A stretch of 64,000 nt of DNA from Winogradskyella jejuensis. GTDB lineage: Bacteria; Bacteroidota; Bacteroidia; Flavobacteriales; Flavobacteriaceae. Shown piece after piece: positions 1 through 9,822 of the stretch (position 1 is the first letter of the stretch; every line of letters starts with the position of its first letter). Location: NCBI RefSeq assembly GCF_900129745.1, contig NZ_FQWS01000003.1, positions 1 to 64,000 on the forward strand. Reading direction: 5' to 3'. Made by a program: the position numbers and the translations under genes. The notes under the pieces are model-generated. The model ran no database searches. It was given only the letters and a program-made list of their open reading frames with translations, and had not been told where the DNA came from.

Positions 1-573
1 TACAAAGATGATGATATGTTCTGGGCTATTAATAACGATAATAATTTCTATGTTATACAAGCATCTAACAGTATGGATGAGGAAACTAGCTATCCGCTCA
101 TAGTTTATACAGCTGATGATGGAAACAATATCATTAAAATTGATGAAGCTGTAAACATAGACCCAAGTAGTGAAATGTTTCTTCACGACAAGGAACTAGA
201 CTATTACCACGACTTCAAAAAAGGGGATTATGAGTTCTTCTTAAACGCTGGGTATTACGATAATCGTTTCGAAATTGTATTCTACAACCCTAATGCGGAA
301 AGTCTTGGTAGTGACGATAACATCATCAATCAAGATAAATTAGATGTATTATACGCCAATAATACAGATAAAGTGGTACTAATTAATCCACACAATTTAC
401 ATGTTACAGATATACAAATCTTTAACATCTTAGGTCAACATGTCGTTGATATTAAAAATATTAAATCTGGAAATCAAACAGAATACAACGTTGGGAAATT
501 AAGTTCTGGTCCTTATATCATTAAATTAAATACTGTAAGCGGTTCGGTATCTAAAAAAATATTGATTAACTAA
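1..573 (+). CDS. Secreted protein C-terminal fragment with T9SS type A sorting domain (partial)
   Basis: The reading frame is open from base 1, so this is the 3' end of a longer gene and the first Met in the window is not its start. The last ~75 residues form a type IX secretion sorting domain: a conserved LNPHNL-like turn (INPHNLH), then 'IFNILGQHV', a glycine turn 'LSSGPYIIKL', and a basic end 'SVSKKILIN'. In this family the domain directs outer-membrane export and is usually cleaved afterwards. The preceding ~110 residues are acidic and rich in Asn, Asp and Tyr, typical of an extracellular domain, but I do not recognise a catalytic fold. A hairpin terminator follows. Confidence 0.85.
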   Translation, partial: YKDDDMFWAINNDNNFYVIQASNSMDEETSYPLIVYTADDGNNIIKIDEAVNIDPSSEMFLHDKELDYYHDFKKGDYEFFLNAGYYDNRFEIVFYNPNAESLGSDDNIINQDKLDVLYANNTDKVVLINPHNLHVTDIQIFNILGQHVVDIKNIKSGNQTEYNVGKLSSGPYIIKLNTVSGSVSKKILIN

Positions 574-599
574 AGTTCTTTATTTAATTTATCCAACTC

Positions 600-637
600 A
601 AAGAGGTTGTCTTATCAGATGACCTCTTTTGTTTTTA
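600..637 (+). terminator. Rho-independent terminator
   Basis: An 8-bp perfect stem (AAAGAGGT at 600-607, ACCTCTTT at 622-629) is followed by a T-rich tract. It lies 27 bases after the stop of the T9SS protein gene and ends that transcript. Confidence 0.7.
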
Positions 638-719
638 TTACAACTATTTTTTGATTCCTTTTACAACCAATAATTGATTATTTTAGGGTTTTTAAATTCC
701 GAACTAATCAATTTATAAA

Positions 720-3700
720 ATGAAAACCAACATCTTAGCAAAATCACTACTTGTAATCGTTCTTATATTGGGATTTCAAATCAATGCCCAAGAAGCTGAT
801 AAGAAAGAAGCTGATTCTACAAAAAAGGCAACAAAAGAATTACCTCTCGAACCAGAACGCAAAATAAAATTCTCCACCGATAACGGTACATGGATATCTG
901 TAGATGTTCATCCTGACGGAAAAACTATCATTTTTGATATAATGGGCGATTTATATACCATACCTATTTCTGGAGGAACAGCCACTCGCATTACAGAAGG
1001 TATGCCATACGATGTTCATCCAAGATATAGCCCTGACGGGAAATCTATTGTTTTCATTTCAGATAAAAGCGGTTCGGACAACGTCTGGACTATGGACTTA
1101 GAAACCAAAGAACAAAAACAACTCACTAAAGACAAAAACAAATACCATGTAGCTGCAGATTGGAGTCCTGATGGCGATTATATTGTTGGTACACGAGGAA
1201 GGCGAAATATTAAACCATTCATTTTACATAAAGATGGTGGTTCTGGTGCTGAACTCCTTTCAAAAAATAAAACTCAAAAACTCATTGACCCTGCTTTTAG
1301 TGCAGACGGAAATCATATTTACTTTTCATCTCGTCGTGGCGCATGGAATTACAACGCACAACTGCCACAATACCAAATTGTAAGTTACGATCGTGAAGAC
1401 GGTGATACGGAAACTATTACATCAAGATATGGCTCAGCTTTTACCCCTACATTTTCTAATGATGGTAATTATATGGTTTATGGTAGCCGTTTTGAAGAGC
1501 ATACTGGATTGGTGCTCCGAAACTTAAAAACTGGTGATGAACGTTGGTTAGCATATCCTGTTCAAAGGGATGAACAAGAATCTATTGCGCCGTTAGGAGT
1601 GCTTCCAGCAATGTCATTTACACCAGATAGTAAAAATTTAATTGCTTCTTATGGCGGGAAAATATATTCAATTTCTATTCAGAATAATGAAGCAAAAGAA
1701 ATTCCATTTCAGGTTGATTTGGATTTAGATATGGGACCAAGAGTCTCTTTTAAATATCCCATTGATGATAGCTCGGAAGGTATTGTGACACAAATTCGTG
1801 ATGCCGTTCCTTCACCCGATGGTTCAAAAATTGCATTTACAGCATTAAACCGTTTATACGTCATGAGTCTTCCTGATGGAACTCCAAAACGATTAACAAA
1901 ACATAATTTTACAGAAGCACAGCCAACTTGGTCACCAGATGGCAAGCAAATAGCATTCACGACTTGGGAAAATGGTGGTGGACATCTTTACAAAGTCAAC
2001 GCGACTGGTGGAAAATTAACACAACTAACACAACAAGCTGGGATTTACACAACTCCAGCATGGTCATATCAATCCAACAAAATAGCTTTTATAAAAGGCT
2101 CTGCACAGTCTTACGATGATGCTATTGGCCCTTTTGCTGCTGGAGCTTCAGATGAATTGGCCTGGATATCTGCTGATGGCGGAAGCATCGATATTATAGA
2201 CAAGACAAAGGGAAGAAATACACCACATTTCACAAAAATTAACGACAGAGTATATCTTAATCATGGTGGTAAAGGTCTAATTTCTATAAGATGGGATGGC
2301 ACAGACGAAAAAGAACATCTTAAGTTAACAGGAATTAAAACTTATGGTTCTTCAGATGTATTCGGAATTGAGCATGATGTACATGCCGCAATGCCAACTC
2401 ACGAAGAAGGATGGCGCGAAAATAACACAGCATCAAGACCAGCTGTGATAAAAATTTCGCCAGATGGCACCCACGCGTTAACCAAGATTAATAACGATGT
2501 CTACACGGTTATCATTCCAAAAATTGGAACAACACCTTCTATTTCCTTAGCTAAAGCTGAAGGAGCTGCTTTTCCTGCGAATAAATTAACAATCATGGGT
2601 GGAGAGTTTCCTGCATGGGCTTCAGACAGTAAAAAAGTGCATTGGTCTTTAGGTGCTAGTCACTTCATTTATGATTTAGAAAAAGGAAAAGCTTTTGCAG
2701 ACAGCCTAAAATTGGCAAAAAAGAAAGAAAAAGAACTAAAAGAAGCCGAAAAATCAAAAGATTCAACTAAAACTGATAAAAAAGAAGATAAAAAGAAAAA
2801 AGATGAACCTCAGTTTAAAGCCGATGAATATAAAGTTGTTGTAAAATATGCTCGCTCTATTCCAAATGGAAAAACACTTCTTAAAGGTGGACGTATCATT
2901 ACTATGAATGGTAATGAAGTAATCGAAAATGGAGATGTTTTAATTGAAAATAACAGAATTGTAAATGTTGGTACTTCAGGGAGTTTTACCGTTCCAAACG
3001 ATGCAAAAGTGATTGATGTTAGCGGAAAAACAATAACACCTGGTTTCGTTGATACTCACGCGCACATGTGGCCAAATTGGGGTGTACATAAAAATCAGAT
3101 TTGGATATATTCTGCAAATCTCGCTTACGGTGTAACAACCACAAGAGACCCACAAACGGCGACTACAGATGTATTAACGTATTCTGATATGGTAGATGCT
3201 GGTATGATGCATGGACCAAGAGTTTACAGTACAGGTCCAGGAGTTGGTTTTTGGGCTTATAACATCGAAAACTACGACCATGCAAAGGATGTATTAAAGC
3301 AATACAGCGAATACTACAATACCAAGACCATAAAAATGTATTTGGTTGGTAATCGTCAACAACGTCAATGGGTAATTAAAGCTTGTAAAGAACTAGAATT
3401 AATGCCTACAACAGAAGGCGGATTAGACTTTAAGCAAAATATGGTAAACCTTATCGACGGTTATCCTGGGCACGAGCACTCCTTCCCTATTTATCCAATC
3501 TACGATGATGTCATTAAAACTGTAGCAGAATCTCAGATGGCGGTTACGCCAACCTTATTGGTGTCTTACGGTGGTCCTTGGGCTGAAAATTATTTCTACT
3601 CAAGAGAAAATCCTTACAGTGACAAAAAACTACAATATTTTACACCTTATGCAGAATTAGCTCAGAAATCTAGAAGACGTCCAGGTTGGTTTATGGATGA

Positions 3701-4124
3701 AGAACATGTATTTCAGAAGCATGCGGAATTTATGAAAGATCTTATTGAAGCCGATGGTATTGGTGGTGTTGGAAGTCATGGCCAATTACAAGGTTTAGGC
3801 TTTCATTGGGAACTTTGGGCAGTTGCAAGCGGAGGAATGAGTAACATGGATGCTTTAAAAATAGCAACTATAAAAGGAACTGAGGCTTTAGGCTTAGATA
3901 AAGATTTAGGCAGTATTGAAACAGGAAAAATTGCTGATATCTTGATTATGGATAAAAATCCATTAGACAATTTACGTAACACAAATACGTTAACGCATGT
4001 TGTAAAAAACGGAATTGTTTATGATGCAAATACGCTTGATGAAGTAGCGCCAGTAGCAAAGAAAGCCGATAAATTTAATTGGCAAACTAAGCGTCCTAAT
4101 AATCTACCAGGTGTGAAAAACTAA
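720..4124 (+). CDS. Secreted TolB-like propeller / amidohydrolase family protein
   Basis: This 1134-residue protein has an N-terminal signal peptide (~1-23, ending INAQ). It carries many WD40-like PD40 repeats of the TolB type between ~55 and ~640 (recurring 'SPDGK', 'SPDGD', 'SADGN' turns). A Lys/Glu-rich linker spans ~658-703, and an amidohydrolase domain spans ~715-1110. The metal-binding HxH sits at ~780 in 'VDTHAHMW'. Further candidate ligands are in 'GHEHSF' (~916) and 'GSHGQL' (~1018), and the imidazolonepropionase-like ending 'GSIETGKIADILIMD' is present. Homologues are annotated as amidohydrolases or periplasmic propeller proteins. The substrate is unknown; a peptide or amide hydrolase role is inference. 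It stands alone between two terminators. Confidence 0.88.
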   Translation: MKTNILAKSLLVIVLILGFQINAQEADKKEADSTKKATKELPLEPERKIKFSTDNGTWISVDVHPDGKTIIFDIMGDLYTIPISGGTATRITEGMPYDVHPRYSPDGKSIVFISDKSGSDNVWTMDLETKEQKQLTKDKNKYHVAADWSPDGDYIVGTRGRRNIKPFILHKDGGSGAELLSKNKTQKLIDPAFSADGNHIYFSSRRGAWNYNAQLPQYQIVSYDREDGDTETITSRYGSAFTPTFSNDGNYMVYGSRFEEHTGLVLRNLKTGDERWLAYPVQRDEQESIAPLGVLPAMSFTPDSKNLIASYGGKIYSISIQNNEAKEIPFQVDLDLDMGPRVSFKYPIDDSSEGIVTQIRDAVPSPDGSKIAFTALNRLYVMSLPDGTPKRLTKHNFTEAQPTWSPDGKQIAFTTWENGGGHLYKVNATGGKLTQLTQQAGIYTTPAWSYQSNKIAFIKGSAQSYDDAIGPFAAGASDELAWISADGGSIDIIDKTKGRNTPHFTKINDRVYLNHGGKGLISIRWDGTDEKEHLKLTGIKTYGSSDVFGIEHDVHAAMPTHEEGWRENNTASRPAVIKISPDGTHALTKINNDVYTVIIPKIGTTPSISLAKAEGAAFPANKLTIMGGEFPAWASDSKKVHWSLGASHFIYDLEKGKAFADSLKLAKKKEKELKEAEKSKDSTKTDKKEDKKKKDEPQFKADEYKVVVKYARSIPNGKTLLKGGRIITMNGNEVIENGDVLIENNRIVNVGTSGSFTVPNDAKVIDVSGKTITPGFVDTHAHMWPNWGVHKNQIWIYSANLAYGVTTTRDPQTATTDVLTYSDMVDAGMMHGPRVYSTGPGVGFWAYNIENYDHAKDVLKQYSEYYNTKTIKMYLVGNRQQRQWVIKACKELELMPTTEGGLDFKQNMVNLIDGYPGHEHSFPIYPIYDDVIKTVAESQMAVTPTLLVSYGGPWAENYFYSRENPYSDKKLQYFTPYAELAQKSRRRPGWFMDEEHVFQKHAEFMKDLIEADGIGGVGSHGQLQGLGFHWELWAVASGGMSNMDALKIATIKGTEALGLDKDLGSIETGKIADILIMDKNPLDNLRNTNTLTHVVKNGIVYDANTLDEVAPVAKKADKFNWQTKRPNNLPGVKN

Positions 4125-4147
4125 TTCATTTAGTGAATAGAATATTT

Positions 4148-4180
4148 AAAAAGACTGTCACTTTGTGGCAGTCTTTTTTA
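4148..4180. terminator. Bidirectional terminator between amidohydrolase gene and hisS
   Basis: Inverted repeat AAAAAGACTGTCA / TGGCAGTCTTTTT with a 5-base loop; A-rich on one side and T-rich on the other. It can therefore terminate both the plus-strand amidohydrolase gene and the convergent hisS gene, whose stop codon is at its edge. Confidence 0.8.
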
Positions 4181-5614
4181 TTTTAATTTAGAAATTAAAT
4201 CGTTAAGACTAACTGCTTCTTGTTCTCCAGAAGCCATATTCTTTAATGTAAAACTATTAGATTTTAATTCCTCTTCGCCTACTAAAACCACAAACGGAAT
4301 TTCACGTTTATTAGCGTAATTCATTTGCTTTTTCATCTGCTTTCCAGAGGTTATCCAATCTGGATACAATTCTGCTTTAATACCTTCATTTCTCAGTGCA
4401 GTGACAGCTTTCAGAGAAGACATTGCCTCTTCTTCTCCAAAATTGATGAATAATACTTTAGTGTTTTCCTTTACAGATTCTGGGAATAAATTGAGTTCTT
4501 CTAACACTAAGTAAATACGGTCTAAGCCAAAGCTAATACCAACGCCACTCATGTTTTTTAGACCAAAAATACCTGTAAGGTCATCGTAACGACCACCGCC
4601 ACCAATCGAGCCCATGCTTACACCTTCTGGTGCTGAGACTTCAAAAATAGCGCCTGTGTAATAATTTAATCCGCGAGCAAGTGTAACATCTAGTTGGAGT
4701 TTTGCTGTTTTTAATTCTAATGAAGAAATCGCTGTATTTATAAACTCTAATTCTTCAATTCCTTTTATTCCAACTTCCGAAGTGCTTAAAATAGATTTTA
4801 AACTTTCGATTTGAGAACCAAAATCACCCGAAAGTGTAAATAAAGGTTGAAGCTTATCTATGCCGTCTTGAGAAATTCCTTTGCCAAGCATTTCTTCCCT
4901 GACCTTCTCCTCGCCTATTTTATCGAGTTTGTCAAGAGCCACTGTAAAATCTATGAGTTTATCTTGAGCACCGATAACCTCAGCAATACCAGATAAAATT
5001 TTACGATTATTGATCTTAATCGTGGTGCCTTTTAAATTTAAAGCCGAAAAAACTGCATCGTAAAGCTGAATAAACTCAACCTCTTGAAATAAAGACGTAC
5101 TGCCAATAACATCTGCATCACATTGGTAAAATTCCCTGAATCGTCCTTTTTGCGGACGGTCTGCTCGCCAAACTGGTTGAATTTGGTAACGCTTAAACGG
5201 AAACTCAATCTCATTTTGGTGTTGTACTACATAACGTGCAAAAGGTACAGTTAAGTCATAACGAAGGGCTTTTCCAGATATTCGGCTTGAAAACTTATTA
5301 AGTTCTATCTTTTCAGAATTACTTAAATCATCTAAGGATTTTATTCTCAAAGCATTAAGAGATTCTGGCATTTCAATAGTATTCTTCTCAAAAAGAAAAT
5401 TTCCTGTATTCAATACTTTAAAAATCAAGCGGTCGCCTTCATCACCATATTTCCCCATTAAAGTTTCAGAATTCTCAAAACTTGGGGTTTCTATAGGTTG
5501 AAATCCATAAACTTGAAACTGAGACTTAATCGTATCAAAAATATAGTTACGTTTTGCTACAGTTTCAGAATTAAAATCTCTAGTTCCTTTTGGTATGCTT
5601 GGTTTTTGTGCCAT
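4178..5614 (-). CDS. hisS: Histidine--tRNA ligase
   Basis: Class II aminoacyl-tRNA synthetase that charges tRNA-His. The N terminus 'MAQKPSIPKGTRDF' is the usual Bacteroidota start. Motif 2 is visible as 'KGRFREFYQCDAD', and the histidine-specific motif 'ARGLNYYTGAIFEV' is present. A glycine-rich motif 3 region 'GISFGLDRIYL' follows, then a C-terminal anticodon-binding domain ('LRNEGIKAELYPDW'). A TTG lies five codons upstream (5629) in frame, but the ATG at 5614 fits family starts. At 478 residues it has the normal length. It is monocistronic, ending in the bidirectional terminator. Confidence 0.96.
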   Translation of the reverse strand: MAQKPSIPKGTRDFNSETVAKRNYIFDTIKSQFQVYGFQPIETPSFENSETLMGKYGDEGDRLIFKVLNTGNFLFEKNTIEMPESLNALRIKSLDDLSNSEKIELNKFSSRISGKALRYDLTVPFARYVVQHQNEIEFPFKRYQIQPVWRADRPQKGRFREFYQCDADVIGSTSLFQEVEFIQLYDAVFSALNLKGTTIKINNRKILSGIAEVIGAQDKLIDFTVALDKLDKIGEEKVREEMLGKGISQDGIDKLQPLFTLSGDFGSQIESLKSILSTSEVGIKGIEELEFINTAISSLELKTAKLQLDVTLARGLNYYTGAIFEVSAPEGVSMGSIGGGGRYDDLTGIFGLKNMSGVGISFGLDRIYLVLEELNLFPESVKENTKVLFINFGEEEAMSSLKAVTALRNEGIKAELYPDWITSGKQMKKQMNYANKREIPFVVLVGEEELKSNSFTLKNMASGEQEAVSLNDLISKLK

Positions 5615-5774
5615 ATCTATTTTCTGCAAAGGCAGAAGGTCGTTTCGTTAATCTTAATTTGTCACAAAAATATTATAATTTTTAGAGGCAAAGCCAAGTA
5701 ATTTCAAATTTGTAGTAACTTTATTGGCGTTTGGTAGTCTTATAGCAAACCGACGCAAACTCTTAAGCTAAAAA

Positions 5775-7019
5775 ATGAAAGTTTCTCTTTTTAAAGAAAA
5801 TATAAAAATAGCCCTAGGTTCTATAAAAGGGCAACTTCTTAGAACGATACTTACTGTTGTGATTATTGGCATTGGTATTATGGCACTTGTTGGAATTTTA
5901 AGTGGTGTATCTGCTTTGGAAAACACCATTTCTAGTGACTTTTCATCGATGGGTGCAAATACATTTAATATACAACGCTACGAGTTTAATACCCAACGCC
6001 AAAGTAGTAGAGAGCGTCAGAAAGTAAACCCTGTTATTACGTATAGAAATGTAAAAGATTTTCAGGATAGTTATGATTTTCCGTTTACAAAGACATCGGT
6101 CTCTTTTATAGGTACAAGAGCCGCTGAAATAAAAACAGATTCTGATAAAACAGACCCTGAAGTTAGAGTTCTTGGTGCAAACGAACATTTTTTAGAGAAT
6201 TCTGGTTTAGAAGTTGAAGGTGGTCGTGGTTTTAATGTTTTTGATATTACAAACAACAATGCGGTTTGTGTGATTGGTAGTGATTTGGTTAAAGCCCTGT
6301 TTAAAGATGTTAATCCTGTTGGACAAACCATTAGTGTTAGAGGCTCAAAATTTAAAGTTATTGGCCATCTAAAAGAAAAAGGCGCCACCTTTGGAAACAA
6401 CCAAGATTTAAGGGTTATTCTGCCCATCCAAAAAGCGCGTTCAATTTTTACCAATCCTTTTATCAACTACAACCTAAGCATTAAAGTTGACAAAAAAGAT
6501 ATGCTAGAAGGCGCACAAGATGATGCCGTTTTAACATTTAGAAATGTAAGAGGACTTAACCCTGTTGAAGAAAATGATTTTGGTCTAGAACGTAGCGAAG
6601 ACTTAATAAATAGAATAAGTAATATTTCTAGCTATCTCTACATTGCTGCATGGATTATAAGTATCATCACCATTTTTGGCTCTACCATTGCCTTAATGAA
6701 CATAATGTTAGTATCTGTTAGTGAGCGAACACGTGAAATTGGAGTTAGAAAAGCTTTAGGAGCTAAGAGCAAAACTATAGCCGTTCAGTTTTTTATTGAA
6801 ACCGTTGTTATTGGTCAATTGGGTGCTGTATTAGGTATAATACTCGGAATTTCTATTGGTTGGTTATTAGCAACCGTTTTTGAACTTCAATTTTCAACAC
6901 CTTGGTTTGCTATGTTTTGGGGTGTGGCTATTGCCTTTATTGTAGCTGTAATATCTGGAGTATATCCTGCAACAAAAGCCGCTAAATTAGACCCTATAGA
7001 GTCTCTGCGCTACGAGTAA
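5775..7019 (+). CDS. MacB/FtsX-type ABC transporter permease
   Basis: A 414-residue inner-membrane permease of the MacB family. One TM segment is near residues 21-43, followed by a MacB-like periplasmic core domain (~44-280). Three C-terminal TM segments follow (~290-312, 340-362, 375-398). The family signature '[19 protein letters not shown]' is present between TM2 and TM3, and the end '[17 protein letters not shown]' is typical. Such permeases work with an ATPase and often a membrane-fusion protein to export peptides, lipoproteins or macrolides. No ATPase gene is adjacent here, so the partner must be encoded elsewhere. Confidence 0.9.
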   Translation: MKVSLFKENIKIALGSIKGQLLRTILTVVIIGIGIMALVGILSGVSALENTISSDFSSMGANTFNIQRYEFNTQRQSSRERQKVNPVITYRNVKDFQDSYDFPFTKTSVSFIGTRAAEIKTDSDKTDPEVRVLGANEHFLENSGLEVEGGRGFNVFDITNNNAVCVIGSDLVKALFKDVNPVGQTISVRGSKFKVIGHLKEKGATFGNNQDLRVILPIQKARSIFTNPFINYNLSIKVDKKDMLEGAQDDAVLTFRNVRGLNPVEENDFGLERSEDLINRISNISSYLYIAAWIISIITIFGSTIALMNIMLVSVSERTREIGVRKALGAKSKTIAVQFFIETVVIGQLGAVLGIILGISIGWLLATVFELQFSTPWFAMFWGVAIAFIVAVISGVYPATKAAKLDPIESLRYE

Positions 7020-7022
7020 GCT

Positions 7023-7108
7023 TTAGTATTAAGTGATTAGTGTAAAGTAGTTAAATACCAAACATTCTACACTTATTACTTTTAACTTAATACTAATTGC
7101 TTTACACT
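7023..7108. repeat. Intergenic inverted-repeat block
   Basis: Between the permease gene and DUF6495, TTAGTATTAAGT (7023-7034) is matched by its exact complement at 7085-7096, and AGTGTAAAG (7039-7047) by CTTTACACT (7100-7108). The arms interleave rather than nest. The sequence looks like a low-complexity interspersed repeat and could also serve as a weak terminator. Confidence 0.5.
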
Positions 7109-7584
7109 TATTTCTGCCCTATTAGCTTTTCAAAATACTGAAACAATTCACCTTTGGTAATATTTCCACCTTGTTGAATCAGTTTAAAGATATCCATGTG
7201 CTTATCTTCTGAATAGTCTTTTTTTGCATTAAAAAATTCAACACTATCAGATAGTAAATTGTTTCTCAACCACTCAAAACCTTCTTTAGTAGTAAAATCT
7301 ACAGCATCGTTATTAATCTTCAATGCTATAAGATGCATATCCTTTTCTCTACACTTAAATAAATGAATCTGCTGTGGAGAAATATGTTCTATATACTTCA
7401 CCTTACTTAATACTCCTAACCATACCAAATCACTAAAGACATCTAATTCTTGTTCAGCAGTTTCAGGTTTGTTCTTTTTGATATCTTCCCACTCATCTGC
7501 GGAAATAGATTGGGTGGCTAAAAAATTGATAAACTCTTGATACAGTTCTTCAAACTGCTCTTTTGTAAGTCTTGTGTATTTCAT
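7108..7584 (-). CDS. DUF6495 family protein
   Basis: A 158-residue soluble protein beginning 'MKYTRLTKEQFEELYQEF'. The opening and the 'FLATQSISADEW' segment match what I recall of the DUF6495 family of Bacteroidota. It is acidic and mostly helical, with no signal peptide, metal motif or catalytic signature visible. It starts two bases after the stop of the phosphodiesterase gene, so the two are probably co-transcribed. Function is unknown. Confidence 0.75.
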   Translation of the reverse strand: MKYTRLTKEQFEELYQEFINFLATQSISADEWEDIKKNKPETAEQELDVFSDLVWLGVLSKVKYIEHISPQQIHLFKCREKDMHLIALKINNDAVDFTTKEGFEWLRNNLLSDSVEFFNAKKDYSEDKHMDIFKLIQQGGNITKGELFQYFEKLIGQK

Positions 7585-7586
7585 TT

Positions 7587-8450
7587 TTATTTCTTTAAAA
7601 CCTCAGCTACAGCAAATGGTCTATCTGTTGCAAGCATATCTGCACCCAACTGTAACCATTGTTTATAAATCTCATCACCACGAACTTCGGCACGTTTATC
7701 TAAGTTACCTAAAGTCCCAAGCATTGTTAGAATATCATTCTCATGCAGCTTGTCAAATAACGATTTATTTGATAATCGTGTTCCTGTGAAAGCAATCATA
7801 TTTTTTGTAGGGATATCAGAAGCTAAAAGTGCATTGAGTTCAAGTTCGTTTCGTGCAGATACGGATAGTAACATATCTGGAGCAGTTTCATACGCAGATT
7901 TTGCTTGTGACAAATCGTAAGTAATAATGATACATACATCTTCTGCATTTGCCGCTTTTATTGCTTCTATTACTTCGCTTTGTGGTACACTTCGCTTAAT
8001 ATCAACACTAAGCACTACATTATTCGTTTTACTCCAATCCAAAACATCCTTGAATAAAGGAATTTTGAATTGAGTTTCATTTCCAAAGTCGTCAACTAAA
8101 TTAAATGCCTTTAGCTCGCTGTAGGTTTTGTTTTTTACTAGTCCTGTTCCTGTTGTTGTTCTATCAATAGAATTATCGTGTAAAAGCACCAGCTTTCCAT
8201 CTTTAGTTTTTGCTACATCTATCTCGTATATAGCCTTCATTTGATTATTGACATACTGTATGGTCTCCAAACAATTTTCAGGATACTTCTTGATAGCCTT
8301 TCCTCCACGATGCACACTTATTTGCGGTGCTTGGTTATTTGAGTAACGAAACGTTTCTAATAAAACAGAATCTTTTGATTGTGTTTCTTTCTTTTCAGTC
8401 TTACATCCTAAAAAAAGAATGCCAATTACAAAAAGGTAAATAAACCGCAT
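7587..8450 (-). CDS. Glycerophosphodiester phosphodiesterase, lipoprotein
   Basis: A 287-residue GDPD-family enzyme that hydrolyses glycerophosphodiesters to glycerol 3-phosphate and an alcohol. A lipobox ends the signal peptide ('ILFLGCK', Cys ~16). The core motifs are in order: 'HRGGKAIKKYPENC' (~45-58), the metal-binding 'YEIDVAKTKDGKLVLLHD' region, and 'DRTTTGTG'. The product is probably anchored in the envelope and faces the periplasm, where it would salvage lipid headgroups. It heads a two-gene unit with DUF6495. Confidence 0.9.
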   Translation of the reverse strand: MRFIYLFVIGILFLGCKTEKKETQSKDSVLLETFRYSNNQAPQISVHRGGKAIKKYPENCLETIQYVNNQMKAIYEIDVAKTKDGKLVLLHDNSIDRTTTGTGLVKNKTYSELKAFNLVDDFGNETQFKIPLFKDVLDWSKTNNVVLSVDIKRSVPQSEVIEAIKAANAEDVCIIITYDLSQAKSAYETAPDMLLSVSARNELELNALLASDIPTKNMIAFTGTRLSNKSLFDKLHENDILTMLGTLGNLDKRAEVRGDEIYKQWLQLGADMLATDRPFAVAEVLKK

Positions 8451-8474
8451 AGAATTTAATTTTAATATGAATAA

Positions 8475-8512
8475 AAAAACCGTCTAGGATGAACTAAACG
8501 GTTTTTAAAATT
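8475..8512 (-). terminator. Terminator of the rpsF-rpsR-rplI operon
   Basis: Inverted repeat AAAAACCGT (8475-8483) / ACGGTTTTT (8498-8506), just past the rplI stop and before the phosphodiesterase start. On the minus strand it ends in a T run. Confidence 0.7.
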
Positions 8513-8525
8513 TTGAAAATTGAGA

Positions 8526-8975
8526 TTAAGCTTCTGCAACTACCTCGAATGGTAAATCTACAACTACTTCTCTATGCAATCTAACAACCGCATCGTATTT
8601 TCCTAAACGCTTAACGTTACCACCTATAACATTGATAAATTTCTTCTCAATACTATGACCAGCTTTTTGTAATGCATCTGCAACATCAATGTTGTTTACA
8701 GAACCAAATAACTTGTCTCCAGCACCAACTTTAGAAGCTATCTTTACTTCTAAATTTGCTAATGCTTCAGCTACTTTCTTAGCGTCGTCAATTAATTTTT
8801 GCTCTTTAAAGGCACGTTGCTTTAAGTTTTCAGCTAATACTTTCTTTGCAGAAGCAGTTGCTAAAATTGCTTGCCCTTGAGGAATTAAAAAGTTTCTACC
8901 ATAACCGTTCTTAACTGTTACAATATCGTCTTTAAATCCTAAATTCTCAACGTCTTGTTTTAATATAAGTTCCAT
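8526..8975 (-). CDS. rplI: 50S ribosomal protein bL9
   Basis: 149 residues with the classic bL9 opening 'MELILKQDVENLGFKDDIV' and 'VKNGYGRNFLIPQGQA' in the N-terminal rRNA-binding domain. A long connecting helix (~45-75) and the C-terminal domain follow. It is the last gene of rpsF-rpsR-rplI, 13 bases after rpsR. Confidence 0.97.
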   Translation of the reverse strand: MELILKQDVENLGFKDDIVTVKNGYGRNFLIPQGQAILATASAKKVLAENLKQRAFKEQKLIDDAKKVAEALANLEVKIASKVGAGDKLFGSVNNIDVADALQKAGHSIEKKFINVIGGNVKRLGKYDAVVRLHREVVVDLPFEVVAEA

Positions 8976-8988
8976 TGTTATGATATAT

Positions 8989-9285
8989 TTATTTTAATAA
9001 ATCAGCTACATATGGCATTAAAGCCAAGTGTCTTGCTCTTTTTACCGCTACAGATACTTTTCTTTGGTATTTTAAAGAAGTTCCTGTTAAACGTCTTGGT
9101 AATAATTTTCCTTGCTCGTTTACAAACTTTAATAAGAAATCTGGATCTTTGTAATCTACATACTTAATACCAGACTTTTTGAAACGGCAATACTTCTTAT
9201 TTTTTGAAGTCTCTATATTTAGTGGAGTAAGATATCTAATCTCTCCATCTTTTTTTCCTTTTGCTTGTTGATCTATAGATGCCAT
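8989..9285 (-). CDS. rpsR: 30S ribosomal protein bS18
   Basis: 98 residues. The bS18 core is clear: '[19 protein letters not shown]', then '[20 protein letters not shown]' and '[12 protein letters not shown]'. The N-terminal extension ('[20 protein letters not shown]') is typical of Bacteroidota. It begins two bases after rpsF stops. S18 pairs with S6 on the small-subunit platform, which fits the gene order. Confidence 0.97.
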   Translation of the reverse strand: MASIDQQAKGKKDGEIRYLTPLNIETSKNKKYCRFKKSGIKYVDYKDPDFLLKFVNEQGKLLPRRLTGTSLKYQRKVSVAVKRARHLALMPYVADLLK

Positions 9286-9287
9286 AA

Positions 9288-9626
9288 TTAAGCTTTTTGT
9301 TTGTTTCTTTCTCTTCTTCTCTCAGCCCAAGCCACAGCGTGCTTGTCTAATTTTACAGTTAAGTAACGCATAAAACGCTCATCACGTCTAAACTCTAACT
9401 CTAAAGGTTCGATAGCCTCACCAGCTACAGTGTACTCAAATAAGTGATAAAAACCACTCTTTTTGTTTTGGATTGGGTAAGCCAACTTTTTTAAGCCCCA
9501 ATCTTCTTTGGCAATCATCTTAGCTCCTTTAGAAACAAGAAAGTCTTCGTATTTCTTTACTGTTTCCTTTATCTGGTCATCAGATAAAACGGGATTTAAG
9601 ATGAAAACAGTTTCATAATGATTCAT
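9288..9626 (-). CDS. rpsF: 30S ribosomal protein bS6
   Basis: 112 residues starting '[20 protein letters not shown]', the normal bS6 N terminus. An upstream in-frame codon at 9671 gives a non-conserved 15-residue extension that overlaps the promoter, so the ATG at 9626 is preferred. The '[13 protein letters not shown]' and '[20 protein letters not shown]' segments are family features. First gene of the operon; a strong promoter match lies 33-63 bases upstream. Confidence 0.96.
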   Translation of the reverse strand: MNHYETVFILNPVLSDDQIKETVKKYEDFLVSKGAKMIAKEDWGLKKLAYPIQNKKSGFYHLFEYTVAGEAIEPLELEFRRDERFMRYLTVKLDKHAVAWAERRRERNKQKA

Positions 9627-9658
9627 AATAATTTGTTTGTTTATTGTTAAAACGGGTG

Positions 9659-9689
9659 CAAAAATACACATTATTTAAAAGTGTACCAA
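9659..9689 (-). promoter_or_regulatory. Promoter of the rpsF operon
   Basis: On the minus strand TTGG (9689-9686), a 19-base spacer, and TATTTTTG (9666-9659). This fits the Bacteroidota consensus TTTG-N19-TAnnTTTG, with a correct -7 element and one mismatch in the -33 element. The predicted leader to the rpsF ATG is about 25-30 bases. Confidence 0.6.
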
Positions 9690-9822
9690 GGATTTATAGC
9701 TAATTTTTAGCAGACTTCTGATTTGAATAAATTTTCATAAATTTTGCATTTAATCGATGATTTTTGGTATTTGTCCGAATTTTTTGTACTATTGTCGAAG
9801 CTTAACCTAAAAATTGAATGTT

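Noticed and set aside
5615..5629. TTG start five codons before hisS
   Set aside because: The conserved family N terminus begins at the ATG at 5614, and the extension has no support.
7020..7107. tRNA or small RNA in the permease-DUF6495 gap
   Set aside because: The complementary words interleave rather than form a cloverleaf, and no tRNA T-loop sequence is present.
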